A DNA stretch of 64,000 bases, from NCBI GenBank assembly GCA_033439795.1, contig JAUTDP010000003.1, positions 2,046,001-2,110,000 on the forward strand. Direction: 5' to 3'. The position numbers and the translations under genes are program-made. Of the stretch, positions 19,575 through 30,215 are shown in pieces. How positions within the stretch are numbered: position 1 is the first letter of the stretch; the number at the start of each line of letters is the position of its first letter. Under the pieces are notes generated by a model. The model saw only the letters and a list, made by a program, of their open reading frames with translations, searched no databases and was not told the DNA's origin. This stretch comes from Sordaria brevicollis (taxonomy: Eukaryota; Ascomycota; Sordariomycetes; Sordariales; Sordariaceae).

Positions 19575-20415
19575 GCGGGCAGGTTTTCGGAGGCGAGACC
19601 AGGGCGGTTGCAAACCCCGACGCGGCGGACAAAGATTGATAGAAGGGAAGCGACGAAGACTGCACGGGCGAATACCTCTACCTACCTACTGCCTGTCTGT
19701 CTCTATTTAGTTAATTCAAAAGACTCTACTTGTTACCGTTGCCCCATCTCGACTCTCTTGCAACTATTAAACTTCGATTATTTTCCTCTCTACCTCTACC
19801 TAGACTTTCTTCTCTGGCTGTGATTGTTATGCTTCATTACAACCGTGACAACTCGTAAACGAACAACCCTCCCCAAAACAACCCGAACGGGACCGATTAA
19901 ACATGGCTCTCCACATCCTTACCTGCCACAAGTCCACAAGATCGGCCTCGACACCAGTCCTTGCTACCGGAAGTTAGTTGAGTACCTTATTGACGTCCAA
20001 AGCTACAGTGCGGTCGATGTTGACCAAGGCAGCCAGACATTCACTACCTACGGCCATGTCTCCCACAACAAACATGCCAAACATGGAAGTCATCACGTAC
20101 CGTTAGGCCGCCCTCGTACCAGTGGAGGTCATCACCCTTACGTTATCCAAGATCACCCAACAAACTTGACGTCCACACCACCCAAGTTGACCCAACTGGA
20201 CGTCCGTCGTTGTTTCCAGATCCGGGCCAGCTAAACGGCTGACGGCTACATACAGAAACTACAAGGCTCCTACTCTGTGATCACCGCCTGTCACATGCAA
20301 GCTGCGCAGCTGAGTGCCGTGAACTGCACCACGTGCAGTGGGATTTCTGTGACCTGCACAGCGCACATCAAAAGCCGTCTTCCCTCCCCAAACTGGATGT
20401 CTCGTCTTCTTCCTT

Positions 20416-20440
20416 TCATCATCATCATCATCATCATCAA
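20416..20440. repeat. CAT microsatellite
   Basis: About eight CAT/ATC triplets in a row, followed by TCGACATCGACATC-type repeats (to about 20506) of the kind seen before the gene at 19060. Confidence 0.7.
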
Positions 20441-20568
20441 CGTCGACCTCCATCAACGTCGATATTCGTCAACATCGACATCGACATCAACATCGACTTC
20501 GACAGTTGAACACCGTCGACAGAAGCCTTCCTGAGCTCTCCAACAAGACATCTCGGCAACAAGCAGAA

Positions 20569-21066
20569 TGGCTTCGACCGACCAGACAGCCATGTCACAT
20601 TGTGGTTCAACCACAAGCCTACGAGCTTCGACCCGACCAAGTACCGCCGTTGCAGCTCTGACTCCGGCGCCCCCCAGCCAGCATGGGCAGCAAGAACAAG
20701 TCGGGTAGAGGTACGTGATCCCCCCTCCCCTTATCTCCCTTTTCCCCTTTCCTTCTTGTTTCCTCCAAAAAGCAAAGCTAACCTAGGTGGCCATCATAGA
20801 CACTGTCTCCCCGTCCAACAATCACAAAAGTGGTACATCAACCAAGGGCAATAACAGGGGTCGCAAGCAAAGGGGCAAAAACACCAACAGCACCAACAAC
20901 AACCACAACAACTGCCGCCACCAACGCCTTGCCCCGCACCCCGACCACCCCCGCTGGCGTCCACTTCTGCCTCGACCACAGACCAAAACCCGCCCACTCG
21001 AAGTACACTTTGACGTCTTCTACCGCACCGACACTTCGACACCGGTCCCACTCGGCGGGTCTTTAG
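20569..21066 (+). pseudogene. Possible small Thr/Pro-rich gene, start not resolved
   Basis: One frame reads NHKPTSFDPTKYRRC in a first exon ending at about 20710 (GAG then GTACGTG) and continues in phase after CATCATAG at about 20799, as TLSPRPTITKVV and a Thr/Ala/Pro stretch, to a stop at 21066. No ATG opens this frame: the ATG at 20569 is in a different frame that stops at a TAG next to the donor. The exon-2 sequence lies in the decayed repeats described at 20880-21430. Treat as unproven. Confidence 0.25.
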
Positions 21067-21430
21067 GGCTTCATGTTCCTACGGCGGTGCGTCTTCCGTC
21101 GACAGAAAGGGTTATCAGTACTTCCTGTCGTCTAAAACACTAGTTCCTCACCCTCGCTGGCGTCCGCTTCCACCTTGATCACAGACCAAAACCCGCCCAC
21201 TCGAAAGTAGATTTTGACGTCTTCTACCGGGCAGAAACACCCACAACACCAACAACAACAACTGCCGCGGCCACCAACGCCTTGCCCGCACCCCGACCAC
21301 CTGGGCTGGCGTCCGCATCTACCTCCACTAGACCAAGACCCGCCCACTCGACGTTTTCTACCGACACTTCAATAGCGCTGGTCTGGTCGCCCTCGGCGGG
21401 ACTTTTGGGCATCACACCGGGCAACACTCG
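20880..21430. repeat. Imperfect tandem duplications of about 140-350 bp
   Basis: The block CAACAACTGCCGCCACCAACG followed by a CGACCAC...GCTGGCGTCC and CAGACCAAAACCCGCCCACT region occurs near 20900-21070. It recurs partly at 21140-21230 and again with its CAACAACAACAAC lead at 21235-21420. Each copy ends in a variant of GGTC.C..TCGGCGGG. Frames differ between copies, so the duplications are decaying rather than coding repeats. Confidence 0.5.
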
Positions 21431-21639
21431 CCACGCCTGCCCAACCCCAATCCAAGCCTGAATGTTGGAGGCTGAACGGCGACAGGAAAAAGGTGGTATA
21501 TTTCCTAGGTCAGGGAAAGAAGGAAAACGGAGGCCAGGGCCAGGCTAATTACCCAGGAAGGGCATGCCTGTGAACGGCAAAGGCCAGTGAATGGCAGGAC
21601 CTTCCCACACTGAGCCATGGGCTGGGCAAAGGGTTTGGT

Positions 21640-22256
21640 GGTATACTTTGGACCGCACAAAATGGCCTCAGTATATACTGGATGCGGAGGCGGAGCAGGC
21701 GGAAGCCAGGAAGGGATGCATTTGAGCATGAGTTGTGTGAATATCAGAATGCGTTGGATATTAGACGGCCGAGGGCGTATTGGGTTGAGAAGAGGAGGAG
21801 GGTTTGCAGAGGAGGAGGGTTCGCACAGGAGGAAGAGTTGCAGAGGAGGAAAAGTGAGAGGGACCGTGAAAGTTTGGAGAGTTGAAGATGGAATTATGTC
21901 CCGGCTAGGGACAACGTTTTGGCCAGGGGTTGGTTGCTTCGGTTTGGGCGATCCCGTGTTCTCGCTGAGACGGGAAAGTCGTGGACGGAAGGGGAGGAAC
22001 GAAGGAAAGGATCGGATCTCAGCACCAGCAGGACTTGTACTATTTTCACCACACTCACCCACCAACTCACCACCCAAGCCTCTGTCGTCCTGCTGGCTCC
22101 AAGCTCTCACCACTTGGCTGGTTGGTTGCGCTTCTGGTATCTGGTTTTGCTTGGTTTCCCAGTTACAGTCTCACAAGTTCACAGCCCTCACGAGACCTCC
22201 CGAATGGGCAGATTGGCGCGCTGAAGGATCTGGATAGAGTAGAACCCATAGACTGA
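21640..22256 (+). pseudogene. Decayed gene remnant(s)
   Basis: A Arg/Glu-rich frame at about 21607-21885 (ending RKSERDRESLES) and a neighbouring frame over 21620-21720 both look protein-like, with a frame change between them. At 22090-22256 a second piece aligns with the inverted fragment at 8400-8510 (shared TTGCTTGGTTTCCCAG and GCGCTG.AGGATC). It ends with a short frame reading NGQIGALKDLDRVEPID. The minus-strand frame 21505-22113 is the antisense of these. No family is recognised. Confidence 0.35.
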
Positions 22257-23162
22257 CGATAGATTGCAAATGTCTTTTGGGTTGACGTCCGCTTCGGGTA
22301 ATGCATATGTGATCAATGATGACGATGAACGCTGTGATAATATGTCTGTTCAGAGTCGAAAGTGAAAGACTAGCCGGGCGTGGGCCATAACAGGGCTTTT
22401 AAGGTGAATAAGACGAAGGATTGAAACGGTTAAAGCACAAATACAGGACATGAGGTAGTAAAGGTTAGCTCTCACTGTCCGTGCGAGTTGAAATGAAAAG
22501 GAGGGCCGTTGAAGAAGAAGAAGAGAGAAAAGAAGAAGAAGAAGAAGAAGGGAGGAAAATCGGAGCTCGACGATCAGGATGAGGGCAGGAATTCTGTGGT
22601 GGGTGACGAGGACTACATACAGCGAGCGGTTGGGCCGTTACTAGCCGTCTAGCGTTCTTGGTAATGACATACAGTCGCACCTTCCATGTGTTTACAAGTT
22701 TCTCAAGTCTAGTCCCGCCTTCCAATTGATGATCATTCACAGTTTGCACTTGCGTCGTGGTGGATTCCGTCTTCAGCCAAAAGAGGTGGCTAGGTACCTA
22801 AGGTACCATGGGTGACGCCTCATCGGGTCATCCAAGGGAACGCATACGAGGATACATGACGTCCAATATTTGGAGATATAAAGAAGTGAGCCAGTTCAAG
22901 CACCCTAGAACGAGAATTTGAGTCCATGTGATAAACGCTACAACATCTTCATAACAAATGAAATTCTCCACGAAGCAAGTAATCGGACAGTTAAATTATC
23001 CAATTCTCCCATCCTTTGCCTTTTTATATACCTTGTCTGAAAAGAATTCACAGCGAGATGCATGAACTGAATAAATGTGTGCCTCAACCATGTGTTCTAC
23101 ATGCCCGTATTTCGGATCGCATGTTTCCCCCCAAAACCCCCCACGGCCCCACCGCAGACCTA
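22257..23162. other. Intergenic stretch with GAA microsatellite
   Basis: A purine microsatellite of GAA units lies at about 22506-22550. The frame at 22465-22749 (minus) owes its Ser/Phe runs to it. Downstream flank of the gene ending at 23163. No supported gene. Confidence 0.35.
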
Positions 23163-24143
23163 TCAATCGACATGCTCCGGGCGACTCTGTTGTACCTCGA
23201 GATCTTCAGCCCGCTTCCTCTTCCTAGGAGGAGGAGCTGGAGGACGAGGAGGAGGAGGCAGCAACTCAATCCCCTCCCCACCAGCACCAGCACCAGCTCT
23301 ACCTCCATGTCTATCCCGTCGCCCCTCCCCAGTCCTCTCTTGCCCCCCTTCCTCCCTACTCCTAGCCCTCTCTTGCTGCCTCCGCCCTTCCACCCTTCTC
23401 CTCAACCTCGCCTCCTCCGCCTCCCTATGCACCCTCCCCAGCTCTTCTCCACGTTCGCGGCGTCCTTTGTGGTCTGGCGTAGGAGAAACAATTAAATCCC
23501 TAAAAAAAGGAGGATAATGAAACTCGAACCTAGCGGCCTTCTCGTGGTAGGTTTCGTAGTCTTGTTGCGTGCGGAGGGCTTGGCCGATGGTGGGGGACAT
23601 GCTGAGGTAGGTAGAGTCGGAGCTGGAGGTGGAGGGGGAGGTGGGGCAGGAATCGTCGGTGTCTGTGGGGTTTATGTTAGGGTTGTCGTTGGCGTTGACG
23701 TCGGGGTTGTCGTTGTCGTTGGCGTTGTCGTTGGGGCCGGCGCTGTCGTTGTCGTTGGCGTTGATCAATGGAGGAGGTCTATGAGTATGACTCTGAACAT
23801 CAACACAAAAATTATCACCATTTTGCACCTGGGGCTGGGACTCGATAGGTCCCATCGAGTCTACTCGGTTTCGGTACAAGTTGTCGTTGTCGTTGTCATT
23901 GTTGTTGTAAACAACGGATGGGAATGGGTCGACATTGACAAAGGGGCCATGGTCATTCTGTCGGCGACCAATGGCATTGAGTCGTCGGTTTATATCCCGT
24001 AGGCTTCTTTGCGACTGGGCAATTTGCTTGTGGATGTCCTGTGCCATTGTTTCGAAAGTGTCGGCATTGGGCTTGGGGGCAGCTGCCATGGAAGGTCTAC
24101 GGGGAGGAAGTGGAGGAGGCGTTCGACCGTTGTTCTGGGTCAT
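23163..24143 (-). CDS. Intronless low-complexity orphan protein (326 aa)
   Basis: A single frame runs from ATG at 24143 (context CTCAAGATGA) to the stop at 23163. In order: a Pro-rich N-terminus with PPPLPPRRP (SH3-ligand-like); a Gln/Arg helix at about 35-62 that could form a coiled coil; Asn/Asp repeats (NDNDN, about 80-160); a Ser/Thr stretch; LRTQQDYETYHEKAARFEF at 190-208 followed by PPFFRDL; a charged Arg/Glu region at 227-280; and a Pro-rich tail with the basic cluster RKRKR at 307-311. The DYE.YH...RF segment resembles the C-terminus of the protein at 5089-6010. Function unknown; a nuclear location is inferred from the basic cluster. The plus-strand frames 23016-23495 and 23517-24002 are antisense shadows. 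Confidence 0.65.
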   Translation of the reverse strand: MTQNNGRTPPPLPPRRPSMAAAPKPNADTFETMAQDIHKQIAQSQRSLRDINRRLNAIGRRQNDHGPFVNVDPFPSVVYNNNDNDNDNLYRNRVDSMGPIESQPQVQNGDNFCVDVQSHTHRPPPLINANDNDSAGPNDNANDNDNPDVNANDNPNINPTDTDDSCPTSPSTSSSDSTYLSMSPTIGQALRTQQDYETYHEKAARFEFHYPPFFRDLIVSPTPDHKGRRERGEELGRVHREAEEARLRRRVEGRRQQERARSREEGGQERTGEGRRDRHGGRAGAGAGGEGIELLPPPPRPPAPPPRKRKRAEDLEVQQSRPEHVD

Positions 24144-26780
24144 CTTGAGTTGGGGAAAAGAAAAGGAAAGGAGAAAAAAAAATAGAACTCGAAGAGCTGG
24201 GGCTGACTGAAGAGCTCAATAAGTGGTGTCTGGGATTTGTCGAGAGACGAGAGTGGTGATGTATCGGAGAGATGGCTTTAAAAGTGATATGATATATTGG
24301 TATTGGCAAAGCGCTAGTATTTCGGACGAGTGAAAATGGAAGTGTACAATTCAAGGCAAGCTAAAACTAAGGCGAGAGGGGAGAAAGATAACATATTGTG
24401 CCGCGATACTATGTTCCAAAAAATAGAAATAAAAAATATTTTTCAAGCCACTTACACGAGACGCAGATGCAAATGCAGCAGCAATAAAATTTGGCCTACC
24501 TAGCGTTAGAGGGACTATGCAAATGCACAAGCAGTATGTAGAAATAAACGAGGAGTTGGTAAGCCAGTCTTTTGGTACTCTTGCCCACCGCTCAGGGTGG
24601 CATGAGCAGATGTGTGCTTCCGAGGAAGGGTGGCCTTGCCAGACAATCATCAGGGAAACTAAGTTGTGTCGAGGAAAAACATGCAAAATTCAAATTTTGG
24701 GAGAGGATGACCAAAAGCCATATGAATGGAGGATAACGCACTGGCGATATGAAGTTTCCCAATGAAAGTCAGTTCACATGTTCACAATGGAGCACTCCAA
24801 AGCCCATTCTCCCTGCCTGGGTGGAACGCAGTGTACCTTTGCATCACGAAACAGGATGGACGAGTACCTTGTGTATGCGGTCCGAAGAGACTACGTCTGA
24901 GAAGAATGAGCGCGTTGAGTCAATATTGGTAGGCTGTAACAAATATGTGTAGAAACCGTGATGTTTGGCCTCGTCGTTGAGAAGGGAAGTGAAAATGGAT
25001 GTACCACATGGACGGGCTGCATGAGACACTCGCCTTTTGTTTAAGCTCCAGGACATCAGACTTATAAGAACTTCTCCAGACCGTTGAAGAAGGAGGCCAT
25101 TAAAGAGATTGGCTTGCGTGGAAAGCGTATACAGCTTCATGGTGCAAATAACTGGCCATCAATCATTGGAGTTGGATTCAAGATACATTTCTCTCATCGT
25201 CCAATTGCCAAGTTCACGATATCGTCTTGGCGGTTGACAACCAGGGATGGTCCGTGCTCATCTAGCTTAATTGCCTGCCGCGACCAAAACTCAATTCAAC
25301 TTTCGTCCTTCCACCAGCATCAACGAAATCCCAAACCACGGCATCCCCGGTTCACCGTCCGTGTGTCCAGCTTCGGAAGGGCATCGGATCTCCTTCCTCG
25401 CCGTCGTCATCCTGTTTCAGCGTCTCGAGACTGACTTTTGCCCATCAAGCCTGTCGCCATATTTTGTTTGGATCAATGACACCAAGTTTCAGTTCTCTTT
25501 TTTGCCCCTTTTTCGCGAGTGGGGACTGGGAAGCAGGGAAAAGGGGGTTGATCGCCAATCATGTTGCATTCTGGCAATTCATGACAATGTTTTATTTTGG
25601 GGGTGAGAGCGACGGCGACGGGAAGAGGCAATGTGGTGGTGATAAGCGACCAGCTGGCAGATAACTGTCTTCTTGTGCTTATCGACCTTGACGATGCAAA
25701 ATGTTGGGACGACGCAGACCCTGCAGCTGGCAGTGCAGCTGTCGGGTTGTGTTCCTGACAGATGCTCAGAGTCGGGGACTTACCTAACTTCAGGGTTCAG
25801 CACTAACAATTATTTCAGCAGGGGCAGCGCCACGCCAGCGCTGAAAGTCCCCTGGAATGATGGGGGAGGCCAGACTTTTGGGGTCGACTGGGTCAACCTG
25901 GGGATGGTGGGAGACTTGTGATTCCATGTTTCTCCAGATTTCGAATTTAGGCGAGACCTTCTTTCCAATCCGACTGTCCTGTTTCTGACTTTCCTCGTAT
26001 ATTTCTGCCATTGAAGCCATTCCAAGATATCCCGTCGCTTTGAGGCCTTCTATGACCAAATCAATCCGTCTCTAATATCATATCGTGGGGAGCATTGGAT
26101 CTCTTGACTTTCAACGCCCAGCCTTGCCCCCCCAGTGGCCCCCCAGCAGTGACCCAGCCCAGCCTTTTGGCCCTGGCCCAGACCACCAGCGACCTAGCAC
26201 CAGCAACCAGCCAGACCAGACCTCTTGTGGACGCGTCCCCATCTGAGGGTGGATCTCTCTCTCCGATCGACAAACACCGAAACACCTGAACCGTCAACCG
26301 ACCAGGGGGGGAAACTATTCTCTCCTGCTCCCCTGCCACTCGCTTCCATTCTCTCGCCTTTGATTGCTTTTGCATCGCGATAGAAGGTAGTCCCATACCA
26401 TAGACTTGCTTCATCATCTTCTTCTGTTTCTTCTTGAGTATTTTCTGTTTAATCGGGTGCCGACATTTGCGGTAGAGGCTGGCAGTGGCAACCCCTTTTT
26501 ATCACGACAACCACCACCACACCGGACCGACGGTTGGATTTATCCCCCAATCGCGAATCCCACGTCGATAACATATCCATCGACCGATACACACTCTCTC
26601 CGGCGGACACATCACGACACATATCCAACGTGGCGACCAACCGAGCACGAAGTCTATACCAAAACACCCACACATAACTCTTAATACACACACGACAACA
26701 ACCCGAGTGCGAGAGCGATAACATCACCTCGCCGTCGTCGTTCCCATTCGGCCCCGGCAGCGCCATACACCGCCTTCACC
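24144..26780. other. Long stretch between the orphan gene and the mannosyltransferase
   Basis: Plus-strand frames at 24517-24765, 25084-25434 and 25271-25664 are open but have no start context, splice signals or family. The last 700 bp (from about 26100) are pyrimidine- and A/C-rich with many ACAC words, as expected for the promoter and 5' leader of the gene starting at 26781. No repeat or RNA gene is seen. Confidence 0.35.
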
Positions 26781-28557
26781 ATGGACCTCCTCCGTCAACT
26801 CGGGGGGCTCCTCCCCGGCGGGAAACCGCCCCAGCTTCCCCTCGGCCAGGGAGAAAAGGATAAACCAAGGAGGACACTGGCACAGCGCCTCCAATACCTC
26901 AGAAGACCCCTCAGGTTACGAGGCAACTCGAGCATATCCGTTCCCTTGGGCGTGGTCCTTCTCTTCCCCTGCATCGTCGTCATCCTCATCCTCGTCCTGT
27001 TCGTCAGGCACCCAAGCTCCCCCGGCCGCATCTTGATGCCCGCTGGTGCCCCTCCCAACATCAGGTACGTCTTGCTCTACCCATAGCTCTGCGATAGCTC
27101 CCTCACCGCCTTTGGTCTCCAACAATGCGCTAACAACTTTTGTCCAAAACAGGAAAATCAGCGAAAAGTACGACAAGGTCTTCGTCACCGGCTGCCTCGA
27201 GCCCGACACCAGCAAGCCCCGCGCCAATGGTGCCTTCGTCGTCCTCGCCAGAAACAAGGAGCTGGACGGTGTTATCCAGTCCATCAAGTCCATCGAGCGC
27301 CACTTCAACCGCTGGTACCACTACCCCTACGTCTTCCTGAACGATGGCGACTTCGACGACACCTTCAAGGACACCGTCAAGAACTACACCTCTGCTCCCG
27401 TCGAGTTCGGCAAGGTTGGCCCCGACATGTGGGGTTTCCCCGACTGGGTCGACCCCAAGGTCGCGAAGGAGGGTATCGCCAAGCAGGGTGACGCCGCCGT
27501 CATGTACGGTGGCATGGAGAGTTACCACTCCATGTGCAGATTCTACTCTGGGTATGTCCTCGATTCGGCTTGTAACCAAGCAAGGAAGATGCGCTAACAC
27601 ATCACAGCTTCTTCTACAAGCACGAGCTCCTCCAGAAGTACGAGTGGTACTGGCGCTTGGAGCCCGAGATCAAGTACTTCTGCGACATCACCTAGTATGT
27701 CCTTTCCTCTTCTGCCTTTCTCATCGCGCACATCCCACTAACACTACCGTCCAGCGACCCCTTCCTCAAGATGATCGAGAACAACAAGACCTACGGCTTC
27801 ACCATCGCCGTCAAGGAACTCCGCGAGACCGTCCCCAACATCTTCCGCTACGCCTCCGCCTACAAGCGCCTCAACAACATCACCTCCCAGGGTCTCTGGG
27901 AGATGTTCGTCGAGCCCCAGCCCGAGAAGAAGCCCGAAGCCCCCGAGCCCGGTCTTCCCGAGGAGATCCTCCGTTCCGACCCCGGCGCCAACAAGCTCCC
28001 CGAGATCGATCCTGAGGCTATGGAGGGCGAAAAGTACAACATGTGCCATTTCTGGTCCAACTTTGAGATTGCCCGCTTGGACTTCTTCCGCTCCAAGGCG
28101 TACGAGGATTTCTTCCAGATGATGGATCACAGTGGTGGTTTCTGGATGGAGCGTGTACGTTTTTCCCTTCCGTCTTCCCAATTCCCTAATATGTCTGGTA
28201 ACTGACGATAAACAGTGGGGTGACGCACCAATCCACTCCCTCGCCGCCGGCGCCCTCCTCGGCCCCAAGGACATTCACTACTTCCGCGACTTCGGCTACC
28301 GCCACACCACCATCCAGCACTGCCCCGCCAACGCCCCCGCCCGCCAGCTGCCCCGCGAGCCCTACCTCGAGAAGACCACGCTCGACGAGAAGAAGCGCAT
28401 CGAGGAGGACAAGTACTGGGACGACTACGATACCCCCAAGGAGAACGGCGTCGGCTGCCGCTGCAGGTGCGACACGGATATCGTTGATGTCGAGGGCAAG
28501 GACGGCTCTTGCCTGGCTGAGTGGGTCGATGTTGCGGGTGGTTGGGCTAGTCCTTAG
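26781..28557 (+). CDS. Alpha-mannosyltransferase, KRE2/KTR/MNT1 family (GT15)
   Basis: Exons 26781-27064, 27153-27551, 27608-27694, 27755-28154 and 28216-28557 give 503 aa. Introns are 88, 56, 60 and 61 nt with standard donors and branch sequences. The start ATG sits in CACCATGG. The protein is type II membrane: short basic cytosolic part, one membrane segment at about 54-76, then the lumenal catalytic domain. Family hallmarks are all present: VFVTGCLE.D near the domain start, FLNDGDF, the YEWYWRLEP motif with Glu246 in the place of the catalytic Glu of yeast Kre2, YFCDI, and YNMCHFWSNFEIA at 351-363. The C-terminus has a Cys-rich CRCRCDTDI stretch seen in the KTR4-like branch. The family transfers mannose from GDP-mannose to O- and N-linked glycans in the Golgi. 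It is intact, and frames on the opposite strand are shadows. Confidence 0.94.
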
Positions 28558-28778
28558 GGGTAAGGCTGGTCTGGCTTAAACCTCCAACAGCGGCTGTGAT
28601 TAACAGCCGGCTGGCTAGCTGTGTCGAGAGCAGCAACAGCGAAAAGTGCCGGCATTGTTGACTACAACAACCAAACAGCGTATCTTCAGCGGAAAAGGCT
28701 GTAGACACGCAAGAGAATGTGTATATGATCACGAAAAAAAAAAAGCAAAAGACGGCACATAAATGTGCAGCGGAGAGT

Positions 28779-28811
28779 ATTGGATGGATGGATGGATGGA
28801 CGTATGGATGG
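28779..28811. repeat. GGAT microsatellite
   Basis: A TGGA/GGAT tetranucleotide run, interrupted once by CGTA, in the 3' flank of the mannosyltransferase gene. Confidence 0.75.
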
Positions 28812-29842
28812 AAACGGGTTTCTTTTTTTTACATGTTTTCCTCACTTGTATACAGGATCATCATGAAACAAAGGGCGGGTGGAAGAAAAGAAACAGCAAG
28901 CAAGCAAGCATTAAAAGCAGCAGGCAGGCAGGCGATTGTTGTTGTCGATACCAATATCTTGCTTCTTTGCTTGTTTTATATAACGTATGGTAGTCAGTTA
29001 ACTTGTGGTAGAGTAAAGATGGTGGGGATGGGAGGGGATGGGAGGGTGGTAATTCACTTTTTTTGTTTAGTATGCTTCTTTGTGTGCGGAATGATTGCTG
29101 TTGATATCGTGTGAAGCATGTGTTCTACTTATCCTTCGTCACGATCTCTGAAAGCAACTTGTTGGTCTGGCAGACTAATGGCATTCCGCTGCTTGCGGTG
29201 CCCATCGCAGCCATCACGGTAGTAACTTTCTCTTTTGATCCCAAGTGTTAGCCACGCCGGAAAACAAATGCACAAACAACTTGACGTCACGACTCTTAAC
29301 ACCATCATCAGCTTATGGTGGCGCTGCATACGGTCATTTCATTAAGGAGTTTTTACTTTTGAGGTTTTGGAAGGTCTAATGAACAGTGATATACCTGTGC
29401 CAGAGGTGTGGGTAGCTACAGTGCTACACGAGTTCAACAACACGAGGAGGTGAGGGGACTGACTGGTGATCTTTCGTTCTCCGAGCCGGCTAGCTCGACA
29501 CCTGAGATGAGATGCCTTCTCGGTACCTAGCTAAGTCCCGATTGTAGCCAGCCAGGGGCAGTAGAACAAAAAAGAATGAATAGCACGGGACGTTTTCCTT
29601 TTTAGATAGAGGTATCCTCGCGTCATCTCCTACTGGCCATCTCTTTCCGGTATCCCCTTCTGGCCTTCCCCTTCTTGCCTATGGTTCAGCACGCAGTGGG
29701 AAATAAGTTCCAATTTCATCATTCCTTTCTTCCCCGGTTCCAAAGGTTTATCAGTTTCGGTATGTTGCCACTAGCACTGGAGTACTTGATTCACTTGGCC
29801 AGTGCCCAGTGCCCTAGGTCGTACCCTATGTTTACTTATATG

Positions 29843-29909
29843 TATAACCGTGGGAGAGTGGGTGTTGCGTGCTCTCCAACTCTCTCAAAACCACACACCC
29901 ACGGTTATA
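29843..29909. repeat. Inverted repeat (12-bp stem)
   Basis: TATAACCGTGGG at 29843-29854 and its exact complement at 29898-29909, 43 bp apart. No coding sequence between them. Confidence 0.55.
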
Positions 29910-30119
29910 GGTTTGGTAGTGTTATGGATTCATGGTTACGGCTATGGTAGGTTGCGTCGGGAAGGTCTTTGTACGTGTCTCGGATACTTTTCTACCAATC
30001 CATGCCACGGCTCCTCCAACGGGCAACGGGCAACACTCCGGTCTACGTACTCAGCTACTGAACAGGCTTGGACACGAGGCGTGAGACACCCACACATGGT
30101 TAGTACCGTAGAAATCCGG

Positions 30120-30215
30120 GTAATACGTTTTGAGGGTTACACACTCAACCCCGGCACTCGCCACGAAAAGCGAGGGTTACGTGGGAGATTTCTAAAAACC
30201 CTCAAAACGTATTAC
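30120..30215. repeat. 96-bp hairpin with 19-bp perfect arms
   Basis: GTAATACGTTTTGAGGGTT at 30120-30138 and its exact complement at 30197-30215. A second, inner stem (CTCGC / GCGAG) lies in the loop. Directly to the right, 30214-30260 holds short tandem GAGACGTACAC-type repeats. It could be a miniature foldback element or a structured noncoding RNA. No target duplication is evident. Confidence 0.6.

Noticed and set aside
21505..22113. 202-codon minus-strand frame
   Set aside because: Pro/Ser-rich composition mirrors the Arg/Glu-rich plus-strand remnant; no start context or splice signals.
27130..28274. Long minus-strand frames (27130-27600, 27744-28274) opposite the mannosyltransferase
   Set aside because: Antisense shadows caused by strong third-position C bias of the real gene.
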